A stretch of DNA of 64,000 bases from Rosellinia necatrix. Lineage: Eukaryota; Ascomycota; Sordariomycetes; Xylariales; Xylariaceae. Shown piece after piece: positions 23,599 through 36,143 of the stretch (within the stretch, counting starts at the first letter, position 1; each line of letters begins with the position of its first letter). The stretch covers positions 496,001-560,000 of the forward strand of contig JAGYVD010000004.1 of the NCBI GenBank assembly GCA_021209875.1, written 5' to 3'. The translations under genes were made by a program, and so were the position numbers. The notes under the pieces were generated by a model. It worked only from the letters and a program-made list of their open reading frames with translations. It was not told the DNA's origin and searched no databases.

Positions 23599-26594
23599 AT
23601 CAACAAAGCTGTGTGATAAAAGCAAATAATGACTAGGTTTGATGGGGGCATTTAGGGATGGAGTTGGCGATGGTTCTAATATCGATGTAGATACATTCTC
23701 TTCTCTTGGAGATATTATTGACTTACTTGTATATACACTCTTCGCTTGAATATGTACCGTATCGCTCATGTTGGACCCGTCCTCAAATAACGGCTCCGAT
23801 GTACTTCGACGTGTTCATAGGTACTCTCTTACGAATCTGCACTCTTATATTGCACTGATGTCGTTCATCCCTAGATACAACCTTCATTCGGGTATCAAAG
23901 GGTCCTGATCCTGTAGACTGCGCTGATCCCCGTGTCTATCACGTGAATGGCTCACGCTTCTGCAAGACGGGCAGTGGTGTCACATGCAGCAGCCATAGAG
24001 AAAGCTAGATACGCCGTAAAATAGAGGAACCGAAGTTATATCACAACTAGGCCATCCACGAGAACGTTTGGGAAGTGCCCCTATGTATTTTAGACTCTTA
24101 GTCAATCCTGAATAATGAATCTTGCCTCAAGGTGTCCCCCCTCGCGCCATCTCCCCTCTTTGCAGCACTTTTTCGCTTTCACATGCATGCGGTTGAGGGC
24201 CAACGCACTCCGCAGCGACATAGTACCTAACCGAATGAACCCCCCCCCTCCCCGTGATGCCCCAGGGCGTGGCTCAGGGGTGGTGCACTATGCGCCACGT
24301 TACATTACCCCCGGACAAAGTACAATGAATAATCATAATAATAGGCCGAGCCTAGATCAACTGAATAGGCTTTTACGCGCTCCTTTTGGCACGATCTGGG
24401 CCGGTGGTGTGCAGGAATCGCAGTCTGACTGTGCCCGAGTTGCGAAACTACTGCGCGTCTGCGGCACAGCGAAAGGTAATGGCTGGCCTAGTGTAATTGC
24501 GTGGGCTCAACGAACATAGCTCCTCTCCGCCCACTTCACGGCGGAGTGTGCGGCACAGGTAGCAGGCTGGTCATGCTGGCGGTCACGCTGTGCTGACGAG
24601 ACTTGATCATCCGTGATTGGATCACACTATCATGCGCCAATACAGCCAAGCGAAGGAAATGAATATTTAGTCCAAACATTTTCCGTTCAGTTTTTCCCGC
24701 CCGGCTTTAGGCTTTCGTAGGACGGCTCTCCGCAGAAAATCATATTCACCCTTGCGCGGCTCTGGGAATGCCATTATACGATATGTGCGTACATTTAAAC
24801 CTCAAGACTAATTGCACCCGGAAGATCCCACGTGTTAGTTAAATACTGGAGAGGCAACGGTCCACTCCATCGGGCAATTGTCGCATGTGGACCTCCCAAG
24901 ACAGCCCAAGAAGAGGGGTCGGCCCCGATGATCCTCGTAGGTTCTACCTGTTCCTCTCGAGTGTCAAGGGCCCCTGTCCGATCTCTGCTCGCTTCGGATC
25001 AGATGGCGCGATGCATACCTCTTAGGCTTAAGTAACGCCATCGTTGATGAGGAAATTAATATCGGCTCATTGGTTCGGTTGTTAGTCTGCGGATTTGCCC
25101 TGCGACTTGACGGATTGATCCGGCTCCCCTACCTATACATTTCCTGAAATAGCATCTTGGCGACTTACTTAAGTAGTTATGTAAGTCTCTTCAGCGGCAT
25201 GAGCCGACAATTTCTAGACGACGCCTTGCACATTTGTCAGGGTCTAGGCCCAGAATCTCCGAGTACACACATCCCTCAGTTTTATTATCATAGGCTATGC
25301 CTTATATAGACAACCCCCAGAGTTTTGTAGAAGATGCGGGGAGATCACCAACTAGAGGGGAAGACTCTACTACCTACCCTTTTCAGGGTGTCAGGTCGAA
25401 TTACATGTGAAAATGGAACAGGACGCCGCTGTCGCTCTTAGGTAATTGAGATATTGACCTGCCTAGATATATAAGTCACGGGTATGGGTCGGTAGCGAGA
25501 TACCTGGCAGCCCGCACATTGCATCGCGTCGTGTTGCATCGCAGCGTCGTAAACCTGGGGGCCCTGTATGACACCAATGGAATAAAAACCCGGTAGTTCG
25601 TCTCTACTGGTTCGTACATGTGTACATTATTGTTCCGTGGGACGCACATCCACAGAATCATAGTCGGTCCTAGTAAAAGTACCTATGCACCAGATCTAAA
25701 TCTAAACAGCCGTCCGTCTATTAGTGCGCGGGCTAACACCACTAGAAGCATTACTGTGGAGATAGCTTTCCCCCGATCTCTTTTCGGACACTCTGGGGCT
25801 TGAACTTCGGACCGATCCAATTCTCCCAAAATCGAACACGCTGTGTACTAAATACGACCGCAACTATATACTAAACCTGCCTGGGTTAACTAAAGTAACT
25901 TATGATATCGTAGTTCGAATGGATTTATTTTGCCTTAGATAAACGTGCGATATTTCGTGGCATTGTACAGATTAGGTTAAATGGTTGGGGTTGGTTAAGG
26001 GGTTCAATTAAACCATGCTCAACTTATCCAGTTTTCAGCCCAAAAATAGTTACCGCGTCTTTATCAACAACGTGACCTAAAGTAAGGTGCCCCTCTATTC
26101 GTGTCGTCTAGGTTAGAGGGGTAGCTTGGGAAAGTATCTCCCGAAGTATCTCCCAAGCTCTTTATCAGGTTTAGGCAATCTTTTCCGGCGGCATGAGCCG
26201 CCACCGCATCGACGCTGGGTGCATTCATATTTGCATATGGCCAACCAAGGCACTAACTGGTCCCTAGCAAAATTACCTGCACGGGGCTTCATTACGGCAG
26301 CCTTCTCAGGTGATGGCTTGCAGCGTAGGGCTTGATTAGATGATGTAAGAAAGTAATATATAGCTCACTCTGGAACCCGTATAGGCGGGAATCGGCCAGC
26401 ATGGGTGAAATCCTGCATTACGTCTCCGTCACCACCAAGCAGCGTAACGCCTTTAAGGGCTGGTATCCTACATAGGCCGTCAGAATAATCCGCGGACTTC
26501 GGTTTTTCTCTCAATAACAATTCTTGACAATCATTTCATTGTTTATTTTCTTTTTCCGGGTGGTATATGTTTGATACGAAGCCATCCTGTTGCA
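23599..26594. other. 3.0-kb stretch without a gene
   Basis: The 3' flank of the HD-domain gene and the upstream region of the P450. Short frames only, balanced composition, no repeat recognised. Confidence 0.5.
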
Positions 26595-28548
26595 ATGACG
26601 GCAACTCCATTTGTGGCCTTATGGGCCTTTTTTCTAAACCGGTCTCCGGTTCCCCTAGATATTGCGATTTTGGCATCAGTACCTTTCGCTCTCATCATCA
26701 CTAGATACATTATAGACGTGTTACTATTTCATCATGGTCACACATTCATTACACAGGCGAAGGGCCGGCTCCCGCCACGATTCCCCTCCTTTTTCCCGTT
26801 TTTAGGATCGATCTTTCCCCTTGCGATCGACCATAAACGCCTTACGAATCAAGTTTCGTAAGTTCATTAAACAAAGATAAATGAAAGAAAGATGAATCAA
26901 AGTTCTAATACATGTCACATCTAGATGGTATAAGGGGCAATTGACCTCAAACAGAATTGTGATCATGGGGTTCACATACTACATCTTCCAAGACCGGGAG
27001 ACTATTATAAAGCTGTTTAAGCACAAGGCATTGGCTAGTGCTATCGACATGTACGAGTACAGCAACAACAACATTCTAGGATGCTCCAAGGAGTCATCCA
27101 AGGTGTACCGGGCCGATAACTCAGGCCCGTTCCCGCAGCCGCACCCCAAGAGCAATGTGCTTCCTCACAATCGCGTTGACTCCATTACCCACTCCCTCGC
27201 CTTCCGCGGGTTCACTGGGCCAGGAATGCAGCCCGCGACGCGGCGGTTTGCCAGGGACGTGCCTGTCCGGCTTGCTGCTCAGGGCATATCCACAGAGTGG
27301 AAGGAGGTTCCTGACTTCGCTCAATTTTTCAAGGACAGCATTGGACCCTCGTCTATCCAGTGCATTTTCGGTCCTACCCTTTTGCGCCTGCACCCGAATT
27401 TCGTCGAGAACATTTTCAAGTTCGACAAAATCATGCCGAAGCTCACCCCGGGGTTCCCGAGGTTCATGTTACCGGAGCAGCACCGTTTCAGGGATTCAAT
27501 CGCGGATCAGCTGAAAAGCTGGTACAAGTATGCGAGGGAACACTTCGACCCGTCCATGATCGATGCCGACGGCGACGGTGATCCGATCTGGGGATCCGCC
27601 ATGATTCGGAACCGCCAAGAGCATCTACTGAAGGCCGACAAGCACGACGATGATGTGCTCGCTCACCTCGATCTCGGACTAGCCTGGGCGTGAGTTTTCC
27701 TTTTTTTTTTTTTTCCACATGTTGAACTATAGAATCAGGCTAACGCGTGCGTGTACTAGCACAATCGGGAATCTCGTCATCTCGTGCATGTTCGGGGCAT
27801 ACCATATTTTGCAGGACAAGGCTCTGTTGAAGCGCGTCCGACACGAGCTCCGAGAGTACTTAGGCGAACGGACTGTTCATGAAGTCGACCCGCACCAACT
27901 AGGGAGGGATATACCACTTCTCTCCTCTATATACGCCGAGACGATGCGCGTTCACATCAAGATATATTCGGCATACAGCTCACCGCACGAGGATGTCGAC
28001 CTCGGCAAATGGACTCTCCCCAAAGGTGCCCTGGCGCTGGTAAACTCGGCACCGTCGCACATGGACAAGGCATTCTGGAACACAAAGAACGGTCAATACC
28101 CTGTTGAGACTTTCTGGGCCGACCGCTTCATCGTCGACCCCGCCGATCCGGAGAGCGGCCCGATCAACCCGGAATATCGCAGCGCTCTTAGGATTCCCGA
28201 GAAGAAGCGAGAGGATATGAAGCCGTATTTCTCATTAGACGGTTGTGAGGGAGCCTGGGTCCCGTACGGTGGTAAGATATCTCTTTTTGTCTCTTCTCTC
28301 GGTATCCTAAATTACGTTTTATCGCTGACTCTAATTCTCCGGACCGTTCAGGGGGCTTCTCTATGTGTCCTGGCCGCTTCATCGCGAAGGCCTTCATGAT
28401 CTTTTCGGCGACCCTCTTAGCGAGCGATTATGAAGTTGAATTTCATGAAGACAAAATTCAAATATCCGATTATAGATATGGAATGGGCGTGGACGACGTG
28501 GGCAAGCCTATTCCTTTTCGAATTCGGAAGCGGAGGAGCGCAGCTTAA
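26595..28548 (+). CDS. Cytochrome P450 monooxygenase
   Basis: Four exons: 26595-26857, 26955-27689, 27760-28271 and 28352-28548, giving 568 residues with exact phase closure. An N-terminal hydrophobic stretch (about 1-45) anchors the enzyme in the ER. I-helix region: LGLAWATIGNLV (about 327-339). K-helix ExxR: E393-TM-R396. Heme loop: PYGGGFSMCPGR, with C509 as the iron ligand, assembled across the last intron. The layout (PERF region replaced by WADRFIVDP, and an I-helix lacking the usual AGxDT) resembles fungal P450s related to the CYP7/CYP8 type; subfamily not assigned. The substrate may be a sterol or other lipophilic compound (inference). The ATG at 26595 is preferred because the frame upstream starts only with TTG. 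No backbone biosynthetic gene lies nearby, so there is no sign of a secondary-metabolite cluster. Confidence 0.9.
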
Positions 28549-28857
28549 AGTATCGGTATTTAAATTTTATATAATATAGTTCAATATCGTGTGGCATACT
28601 AGATACATCCCATACTGCTCAAAACATCGCCCGACATGCTACGTAACCAACGGGGTCCCTACCCTAATAGAATCAGGTAAATCTGATCATACAAACTTAC
28701 GTTATCCAAACAGACCTCAGATCAATCATGTAGGATTAACTTCTATTACGAAGCAGCACCGAACGCATGGACCGGGGTTAAGCATTGTGTAGACAAAACA
28801 AGCTCAAGAAATCGAGGTAGTACCTCCACATGAGAACCCTAGTACATGCCTTTCGTA

Positions 28858-31800
28858 CTAATGTTCTTTCGAATCTAAATATCCTGGGGTCTTTTTCTCA
28901 ATATCAACATCCGGTGTGATTAAGTTGAGTTTTCCTTGCCCAATATCGGAGTGGCCGGTGTCATTTGGTATACTGTGGTCTTCTGCTGGTACGCCAAAGT
29001 AGTGTTCCTCATCCTCTGGAGTGTCTACGAATTTGATGTCTTATATTATAATTAGTCGTAGGCCGTAACAAGTTGAAAGAAGGCGAGAAAAACGGAGCAA
29101 TAATCCAAATACCTTTGATACGCCACTCCTCATCGGCACTCACGGCCTCGCTTCCGTTGACGTCACGCTTAGTATTTGTCGCCGCGCCGAATGTGATTTT
29201 GCAGCGCGCGGCGCGATAGACGTACTGCCAGCCTTTGGTATTGTACTGGGGCCCACGGAGACAGTAGCCGTTGTAATCAACAGCCATCCTATAAATATCG
29301 TCCTGGCCGAACGTGTTCAAGGCACAAACTACAAGGCGTTAATGGAGTCGTCCAGTATGATTCCAATCACAAAAATGCAAATCTGATAACTGATTGGGAT
29401 ATAACTTACGAACGGCGTCCCATCCGCTTGGTCCCGAATAACGCTTGTCCACAAACGTACGACCAGTAGCACCCCACCACTGACCTGCGTCGTTGGTGTC
29501 TTCAACTATAGACCAAGTGTAGTTGCGACGGAAAAGCCAAGATGTTTCGACTTTTGGCCGGTCGGGCATACCGTCGGGTTCTGGCTGCTTGTTTTCATAT
29601 TTTACGGGTCGTTGTTCGTTTGCGCCCACAGCTTCTTCGGTGGTCCACGCTGCGGTGTCATCCCTCCAGTTCAGCCAATTGTCGACCCTATCCTCCTCGG
29701 GAATATCGAGAGTCGGGTCTAGTTTACCCCAGTTGGTTGACAGATCTCCCACCATCTCTAATGATGACGTGATACGTTAATAACGCTGCTATTTCCCCGA
29801 CCGCAATACTTAACCTACTCAGGTAAACAGAGTAGATTAGTATGAAATATACGTTGGGCACTTACTTTGACATGAGCTTCCAGCCCAGCCTCCATTTTGA
29901 TATCCAGGGACACAAGTGGCCGAACGTTGGTTAGCGGGTAGGTAGTTCCCGCCCTCTTCTGTCGAAGCCCATGGGGCCTCATCACATTCTAGTTTAGGTA
30001 TTGGCACCGCATTTGTCCTACCATCGCGGCCAGTAGCGGCGATGAGCTGGGCCTGGGCACCCTCGCAATAGTACGTGGGGCACTGCTCACTACGTCGATC
30101 CGTCCTACGCCGCTTGTCAGTTGAATATGTAAGCACAGTAGGACGTGGATTCATCGTTTTCCAGCCGTCGCACATGCCTTGCTGCAGGAAAGCCTGCCCG
30201 GCCCCAACCGGAAGCACTTGCACAGGACCAAAAAGGTCGCAATTGAACCGAAGCTCCGGTATTTTCACGTCACCTGAGGACCCCGGTGGACATTGTAGCT
30301 GGTGTGTGAACTCGGGGGTGTTAGGAGCCAGACCATCATCATCGTCTGCTCGCGACAGCAATGGTGCAAAGCCCGGCTCGGCATCAAGGCTTGTAACATT
30401 GTCATGAGACAAGAGAGATCTCTTTTTCGAGGATAGGGAAATGTCCCCTTGCACCGGGCCGTAAATGTCAATACGCTTGTCTGGTGTATAGGCCTTCCGT
30501 GGCCCCGTCGCCTAGTAAATAACAATATGTCAATATTTGATCGGCACGACAGAGGGGAAAATAGTTGCTGACGAACCCAATTCACAAGGCCCAGAATTTT
30601 AGCTGTCGCCTTGTAACCGATATTGTAAAAAGCGTGTACCCCATACGTATAATGAAAGACCCCCTTTGTAAGATCAGCATCTCCGGAGGCCTGGAACGAG
30701 AGGTCGCCCATGACATATCCCGTCAGCTGCGCATCCATGATGGTAGTCGATACCAAACTTCCGCCACCAACCTTGATGCCGATATTGGCTTCCGGTGTGA
30801 CGATGATATCTAGTTGTGCATCAATCTGTACGCCTGCCTCGAATGTTGGAGCGATAGTATCAGGAGCCGGCTTTTGAACTTTACTATCCACACCTAATAG
30901 TTGCTGAGCGTTCTGACTTTCCGCAGCATCCGATGGCCAGTATACTTCCGCTTTTCCAAAGTTCAGTCTTGCGCCAGCTGATGCCTCACCATGCAAGGTG
31001 ATTTTTCCTCGTATCTAAACTCATGTCAATGACAGGATTACTCAACTGCGAAGTCACTTACCTCTCCGTAGACATCCAGTGTTGGACCAACGGCTGCGAT
31101 GCCTTTGACAGCTAGGCCTGGGTATGCCAATGTGTCGATGAGTTTCTTTCGTCCCGAGGTATATTGCATCATGGCATTACCAACCATGTGGAGGCCTACG
31201 TATGCTGAAGGCTCCATACCAAGGTATGCATAAACATCAGGGCTCTTTGGGGGTATGAACTGGCCTTGGAAATAGTAAGCGTACGTGGCGTCCATCTGGA
31301 TCTCTGCTTCAAGATCTATTCTTAGGTTGGCTGAAAAGGTCTGGCCTGGGCAACCCCATTGAGCAGAAAATAAATTGATGTTATCTTCCCAGCCCAGAGG
31401 GATAACCCCTAATTCAGACTTCTCAACAGTCGTCACCTTCCTGATCCAAGCCCCAATGGCTCCCCACCAGCTAAAGAATACCCTGTCAGCTTTCAATTTG
31501 ACGAAGTAGTGACTAGGAACGAGGAAAAGTAGTAGAGGGATTTGGATATTACCGTTTCTCCACAGAATGTTCGACGTCATCTGTACTCCTCGGCTTACAA
31601 GGTGGGACAATGTTGTCCATCGGAGCTGTGAAGTTAACTGGAGAGCCCTTCTTTCTCATGACACTGTCCCTCATCGCTGCTCGCTTAACGCGTGACTGCC
31701 AATCGTGTTTGTCGCTCCGTTTTCTGCTAGGGTCGGCAGCCTCTACTTCGTCCCAATAACCAAGCAAATTCGTGTAGTCGACACGAAGGTAGACAGGTTC

Positions 31801-34800
31801 GTCGTCGCGCTTGGATTTTATAGCCATGAAATTATAGTCAACTTTGACTTCATATAGCGGGTTTGTGTCATGGATTCCATGAAGTGTGCGGTGCTCGATG
31901 TGATGAGCGGGAAGTTCGAAGCCGTGTTTGTCGGTTGCGACCTCTCTGATGGAAACTATACGAGCGAAAGGGCCCTCTCCCACATGATCCGGCATGCGGA
32001 CAATGGTGTCTTCGGCGCCATCAATCCAAATGCGGCGGCACTCATCGGAATCCGCGGGGAAGTTACAATACATCTGGAAGACTTCCTCGGAGTGGTCAAA
32101 GACGGAATCCATCACGGTCTTGTTGTAAGTCACTAGCGACCGCTTGACTCGCGGTACTTCGGCCTCCTGGCGAACTATGGTGTTTGTCGTGGCGAAGCTA
32201 CTGTCGATTGACCCTTCGGGTCCATTAAGCATGAGAAAACCGTAAGCATCAGTTCCATCCTCGGAGTCTGATTTACTGTCGTCCTTGTCATTATTAGTGT
32301 AATCATTGCTGTACTGCCACATCACGTCTGATTCCCCAGGTGTGTTATAATATGCCTTGAAAACTTTCTTAGGGTCGATAGGCCACTTGGCATTATATTT
32401 CGTAGGCAGATCGCAGCATAAGGGGTAATGCGGGTCCACCCCTACCGGCGCGACGACGCCGTCGCAAGATATGGGAAACGTTATGTCTTCTGCTAACCCG
32501 GGTGCTGGTCGTGGATGGAGAGCTGTCGCCACCTGGATCTTGTTTTTTTCACACGCTGAAGGGATGCAAATCTGTTCAGGGTCGTAGATGGGCTTATGGC
32601 TAGACCAAAGGCAGGACTTCCACGCTTCTTTCGTTGGACAGCAGAGTGCACTCCCAAACTTTTCGTGGGCCGGACTACCAACCGAACCGTCAAGGGGGGA
32701 GACGTAAGTATCTGAGCACCACGGTGTTCCATCAGGCTTATCTAATCGATATTCCACTGAAGTGTAGCCCGAATCGCACTTGGGGCCAGGTATCGTAAAT
32801 GGTCCCTGACATGGGCTCCAGTAGCAGTCGTCGATCAGCGCGGTAGAGTCGCAGCAAAGGGACCGCGTTCCGTAGTAGCAACTATCTTCGCCCTTCGCAT
32901 CAAGATAACTATCCGTATTCAGTTCGAATTGGGTGCTGCCGCACATGCCTGAACAGCCGATTACACTGCGCTCAGGAGCGCCCACCCAGCGGCAGTTCTG
33001 AGGTAGGGCATCTTTAGGGCAACATATATGCCTCCACCAGCCTTCGTCACAATCTCCGAAGTAGTCATGACCCAGTGCTTGCCTAGGCGTGTGCGCGGTT
33101 GCCATGGACTGTTCAGTCTTAGTGTCAATAATTTGTTCCTTTTTTTGAATGCCTAGTATATGGAAGAGTAGTGGATAGGAATGACTAACTTGATACCCTG
33201 CCGGACACACTTGATCACGCCCCCGTTCTTTAGAGCTGCCATCTGTGCATCGTGGTGTTACGAAGCAGTTCTGTCCGGTGTAGGCGGCGAATTGGCCCGC
33301 GAGTTCTGCTATGGCTTCGGGGCTCGAATCACCGCCCTCTAGCTGTAGTAGTGAAGTGTCACCCATCAAGCCATCGTATGCTTCGAATTTCGCATCATCC
33401 TGGTCCAAGGCCCAAACCATTATGCCACTTAGGCATCGTTTTGAGAGGAAAGCCTTCTTGTCAGTCCACGACTGTTTGTCATCATAGGATATCCACTGGT
33501 CGCCGTCGTAAACATTGTATTTTACCGTCGTTTCGGCATTATACGATGTACGCACGTCCACTTTTGTAGATATAGTTAGTGACCAATCTTTGCTAGACCA
33601 ACGGGTTTTCCGCTCCGGCCACAACGCAACACAACAAAAGTAGTTCTATGAGCCCTGGTAAACTTACAACTGCTGTTTCGCGCCGCAATTTCTTGATATG
33701 TGAGGATCCCTATCTCATTGGAGCAGGTACCAGCGCGGCCTCCTGCGCTAAATTGGCACACACCGTTTGGCTCCACGCAGTTGGTGTCAGCGACGGTGAA
33801 GGAGCGCCCATAAAATCCCATGCCAAATACCACCTTAGATGGATCGATATTATTGCGCCACAAAAGATCCAGTCCATTTTCAATCTCAGTGATATCAGTG
33901 TGCCCTTTCAGGTAGGGCCCAGTCCAGCGATTATCATGGTCCCAGGTACCATGCTATTCGGAGGCACCCAGTCAGCACGACCCGAAGTTTTGACTGTAGC
34001 TACAAAAAGCAACTTACCAAGTCATATGCCATCAAGTTAAACCATGACACATACTTTTGCATACTCTCAATGTTAAATCCTCGTAGGTACCAGAAACTGG
34101 TAGGTATGGTGACGGTAATGATCCAGCCGGGGTTCACAGCATCGAATGCGTCGCGAAGATCCGCCACCAGCAACACGTAGGCATCAGCATCCGAAGGAAT
34201 ACCACCGCGATCATTTGCAGACGGATATTCCCAGTCTTGTTATCATAAACTGTCAGAAAACATATCTGGAAACTGAAATGTGAAGGCACAATGGAGTTGT
34301 TGACCCACCCAAATCAACGCCATCCAAGCCATACTCCGTTAGGAAATCGACGACGGATTGTATGAAAACCTGTCTATTATTATAGTAGTTTGCCACTATT
34401 ATATCAAGTCAGTAACTTTCAGAAAGCGTTTGTATCTTTTTTCACTTACTGTTTGACCAGAGAGTTTGATCTGGTGGATCGCTGAAGGTCCACCCCCCAA
34501 TAGATATGCAAACGTGCAATCCTGGGTTATTGACCTTCAACAGCGAGGCGCGATAGATGAGGTTTCCATACCCTGTATTCAGCTTATAATTACTCCCAAA
34601 ATTGACGAATGCCAAATTTAGGTGGGTCAGGCCAGCGACTACAATCTCTTCTGGTTGGAACACATTGCAAGCGTGTTGGGTCGCGAAGAGCTCATAGTAT
34701 CCAATCCGGCGCTCATAAGAGAGCGCATCGGTGTTTACTGCACATTCTGCAGGGCGCCTATAATGTCGTAAGAAGTTGAAATGGACATAAAAACTAGGTT

Positions 34801-35333
34801 GCTTTGAATAACGAGATGGCAACATACGGGGCATCACCACAGCCACCACCGTTCGAGTTTGACTGGCAACCATCACCACAAAACTCCTCTGTAGTACCGC
34901 AAAATCCCCATTGACTGTTGATTCTCAGTTAGATATCGACAAAAACTGTTTCCGGGAAAAATGAATGCAAGGAATTTTGGTGAAGAGCCAGTCTAACATA
35001 TATTAGCTATAGTACATACCTGCAGCAAACATTGATAGGACAATCGGTCGCCCCTTCGACAGCATACTGACCGCACTCGGCCGTCGCATTGCAGTTACTC
35101 TTGCAACCAGCATCAGAACTGCAATAGTCTGGGCCGAAGCCGCAGGCGTTGTTCTTATTGCAGCATCCTGATTCGCATGGCACGGCATCGGAGCAAGTAC
35201 CTCCAGCGGCAGGCGGTGCATTCTGAGAAAAAGACGCCGTAGGAAAGCCAACTAGAAGTAGAAGTAGGAATAAGAACAAGGAGCCGGGAGTATCAGATCG
35301 CCCACTGAGGGAAATCGTCTTCGGCCGCCCCAT
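28858..35333 (-). CDS. GH18 chitinase, subgroup C (killer-toxin-like), CBM18-containing
   Basis: Fourteen exons: 35333-35020, 34914-34828, 34757-34450, 34395-34309, 34235-34018, 33953-33668, 33560-33190, 33108-31553, 31470-31062, 31014-30577, 30511-29866, 29757-29410, 29328-29113, 29039-28858, giving 1,821 residues with all phases consistent. A signal peptide (about 20-36, after a basic start) precedes a cysteine-rich CBM18 (about 85-125, CCSQWGFCGTTEEFCGDGC). GH18 runs from about 145 to 530, with SIGGWTF and the full catalytic motif D261-G-V-D-L-D-W-E268 completed across an intron. Next comes a Cys-rich segment (about 555-780), then some 1,000 residues with no recognised domain and many KR sites. 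The enzyme cleaves chitin outside the cell. Size and layout match fungal subgroup C chitinases related to the yeast killer toxin alpha/beta subunit. It carries no LysM itself; LysMs are encoded by neighbours. Exon 10's donor is the least certain. Confidence 0.9.
33109..33189 (-). other. 81-nt in-frame intron of the chitinase gene
   Basis: GTTAGT..GAACAG between CPAGYQ and SMATAHTP. Its length is a multiple of three and it has no stop codon in the coding frame, so retention would add 27 residues without breaking the protein. Splicing is supported by the good fit of the joined protein to the family's segment after the GH18 domain. Confidence 0.55.
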
Positions 35334-36143
35334 CGTTAATTCATATGGCGTCCAGTTTTAATGAAATGGATCGAGCAGTGTCTTCGCGTTTACTAGTGAT
35401 GGCTCTGTGAAATAAGGGAAGGTAATTATGCACTCTTGTAAGAGGACGATCAAGTGGAAAACGAAGAAAATGAGTGATGGATGCCAACCACTTAGCAGTA
35501 TTCTGCTATTATTGAAACACCTCGTCTATTTCTGTCACACCGCCGAGGTAGGGTAGAGACATTGATATTGGTGCTCATAGTCACAGGGGAAGATGTAACC
35601 TTCCGTTCCCCGAGCCCCTGAATGAGGTTTCCGTACATTTCTTTTGGGTAAATGCTGCGAGGCCAGCTGCGTCGTACGCAGTGTAAGGACTTGCCATGAA
35701 AACCTATAGCTTGCCCCATCGATATCACAGGTAGATTAGGATTCTGCGACATTGATCTCCGGGCGATCGTTGGTAAGCTGACTGCATGTTGAGATCTGCT
35801 CCTCGAGCTGGCACTAAGTATGCATCTGTGTCACGCCCCACTCATGCTGGTGAAATTAAACTCGCTAGGGCTCACCAGCGATGGCACGGACAATGTCCTT
35901 AATTGCATGACACCTTACTAAAGTGGCTGCATACTGCGGTTGCGATCTCGATGAGTATTCCAACGTATGTGGTTAGTGTGACCGTTGGAATCTATTGGGT
36001 AGTCCAACTCCCTGTCCCCTTGTGATGGAAAAAGCCTTGGGGCAAACTATCAACATTGGCATTCATACACATAGTTATCCCTTCTTCATTCTAATGCTCT
36101 AGCATCTCCTCCGCTGCCGACTCCAGTCATCATCGACACAATA
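35334..36143. promoter_or_regulatory. Shared divergent promoter region of chitinase and LysM gene
   Basis: The 810 bp between the start codons of the chitinase (minus) and the first LysM protein gene (plus) must hold both promoters, which allows co-regulation. No single factor site stands out by eye. A weak minus-strand frame of 86 codons inside (35492-35752) is not supported as a gene. Confidence 0.5.

Noticed and set aside
26567..28548. P450 as part of a secondary-metabolite cluster
   Set aside because: No polyketide synthase, non-ribosomal synthetase, terpene synthase or dedicated regulator is present in the window.
35492..35752. 86-codon minus-strand frame between the chitinase and LysM genes
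   Set aside because: No signal peptide, domain or splice continuation. It lies in the shared promoter region and is most likely chance.
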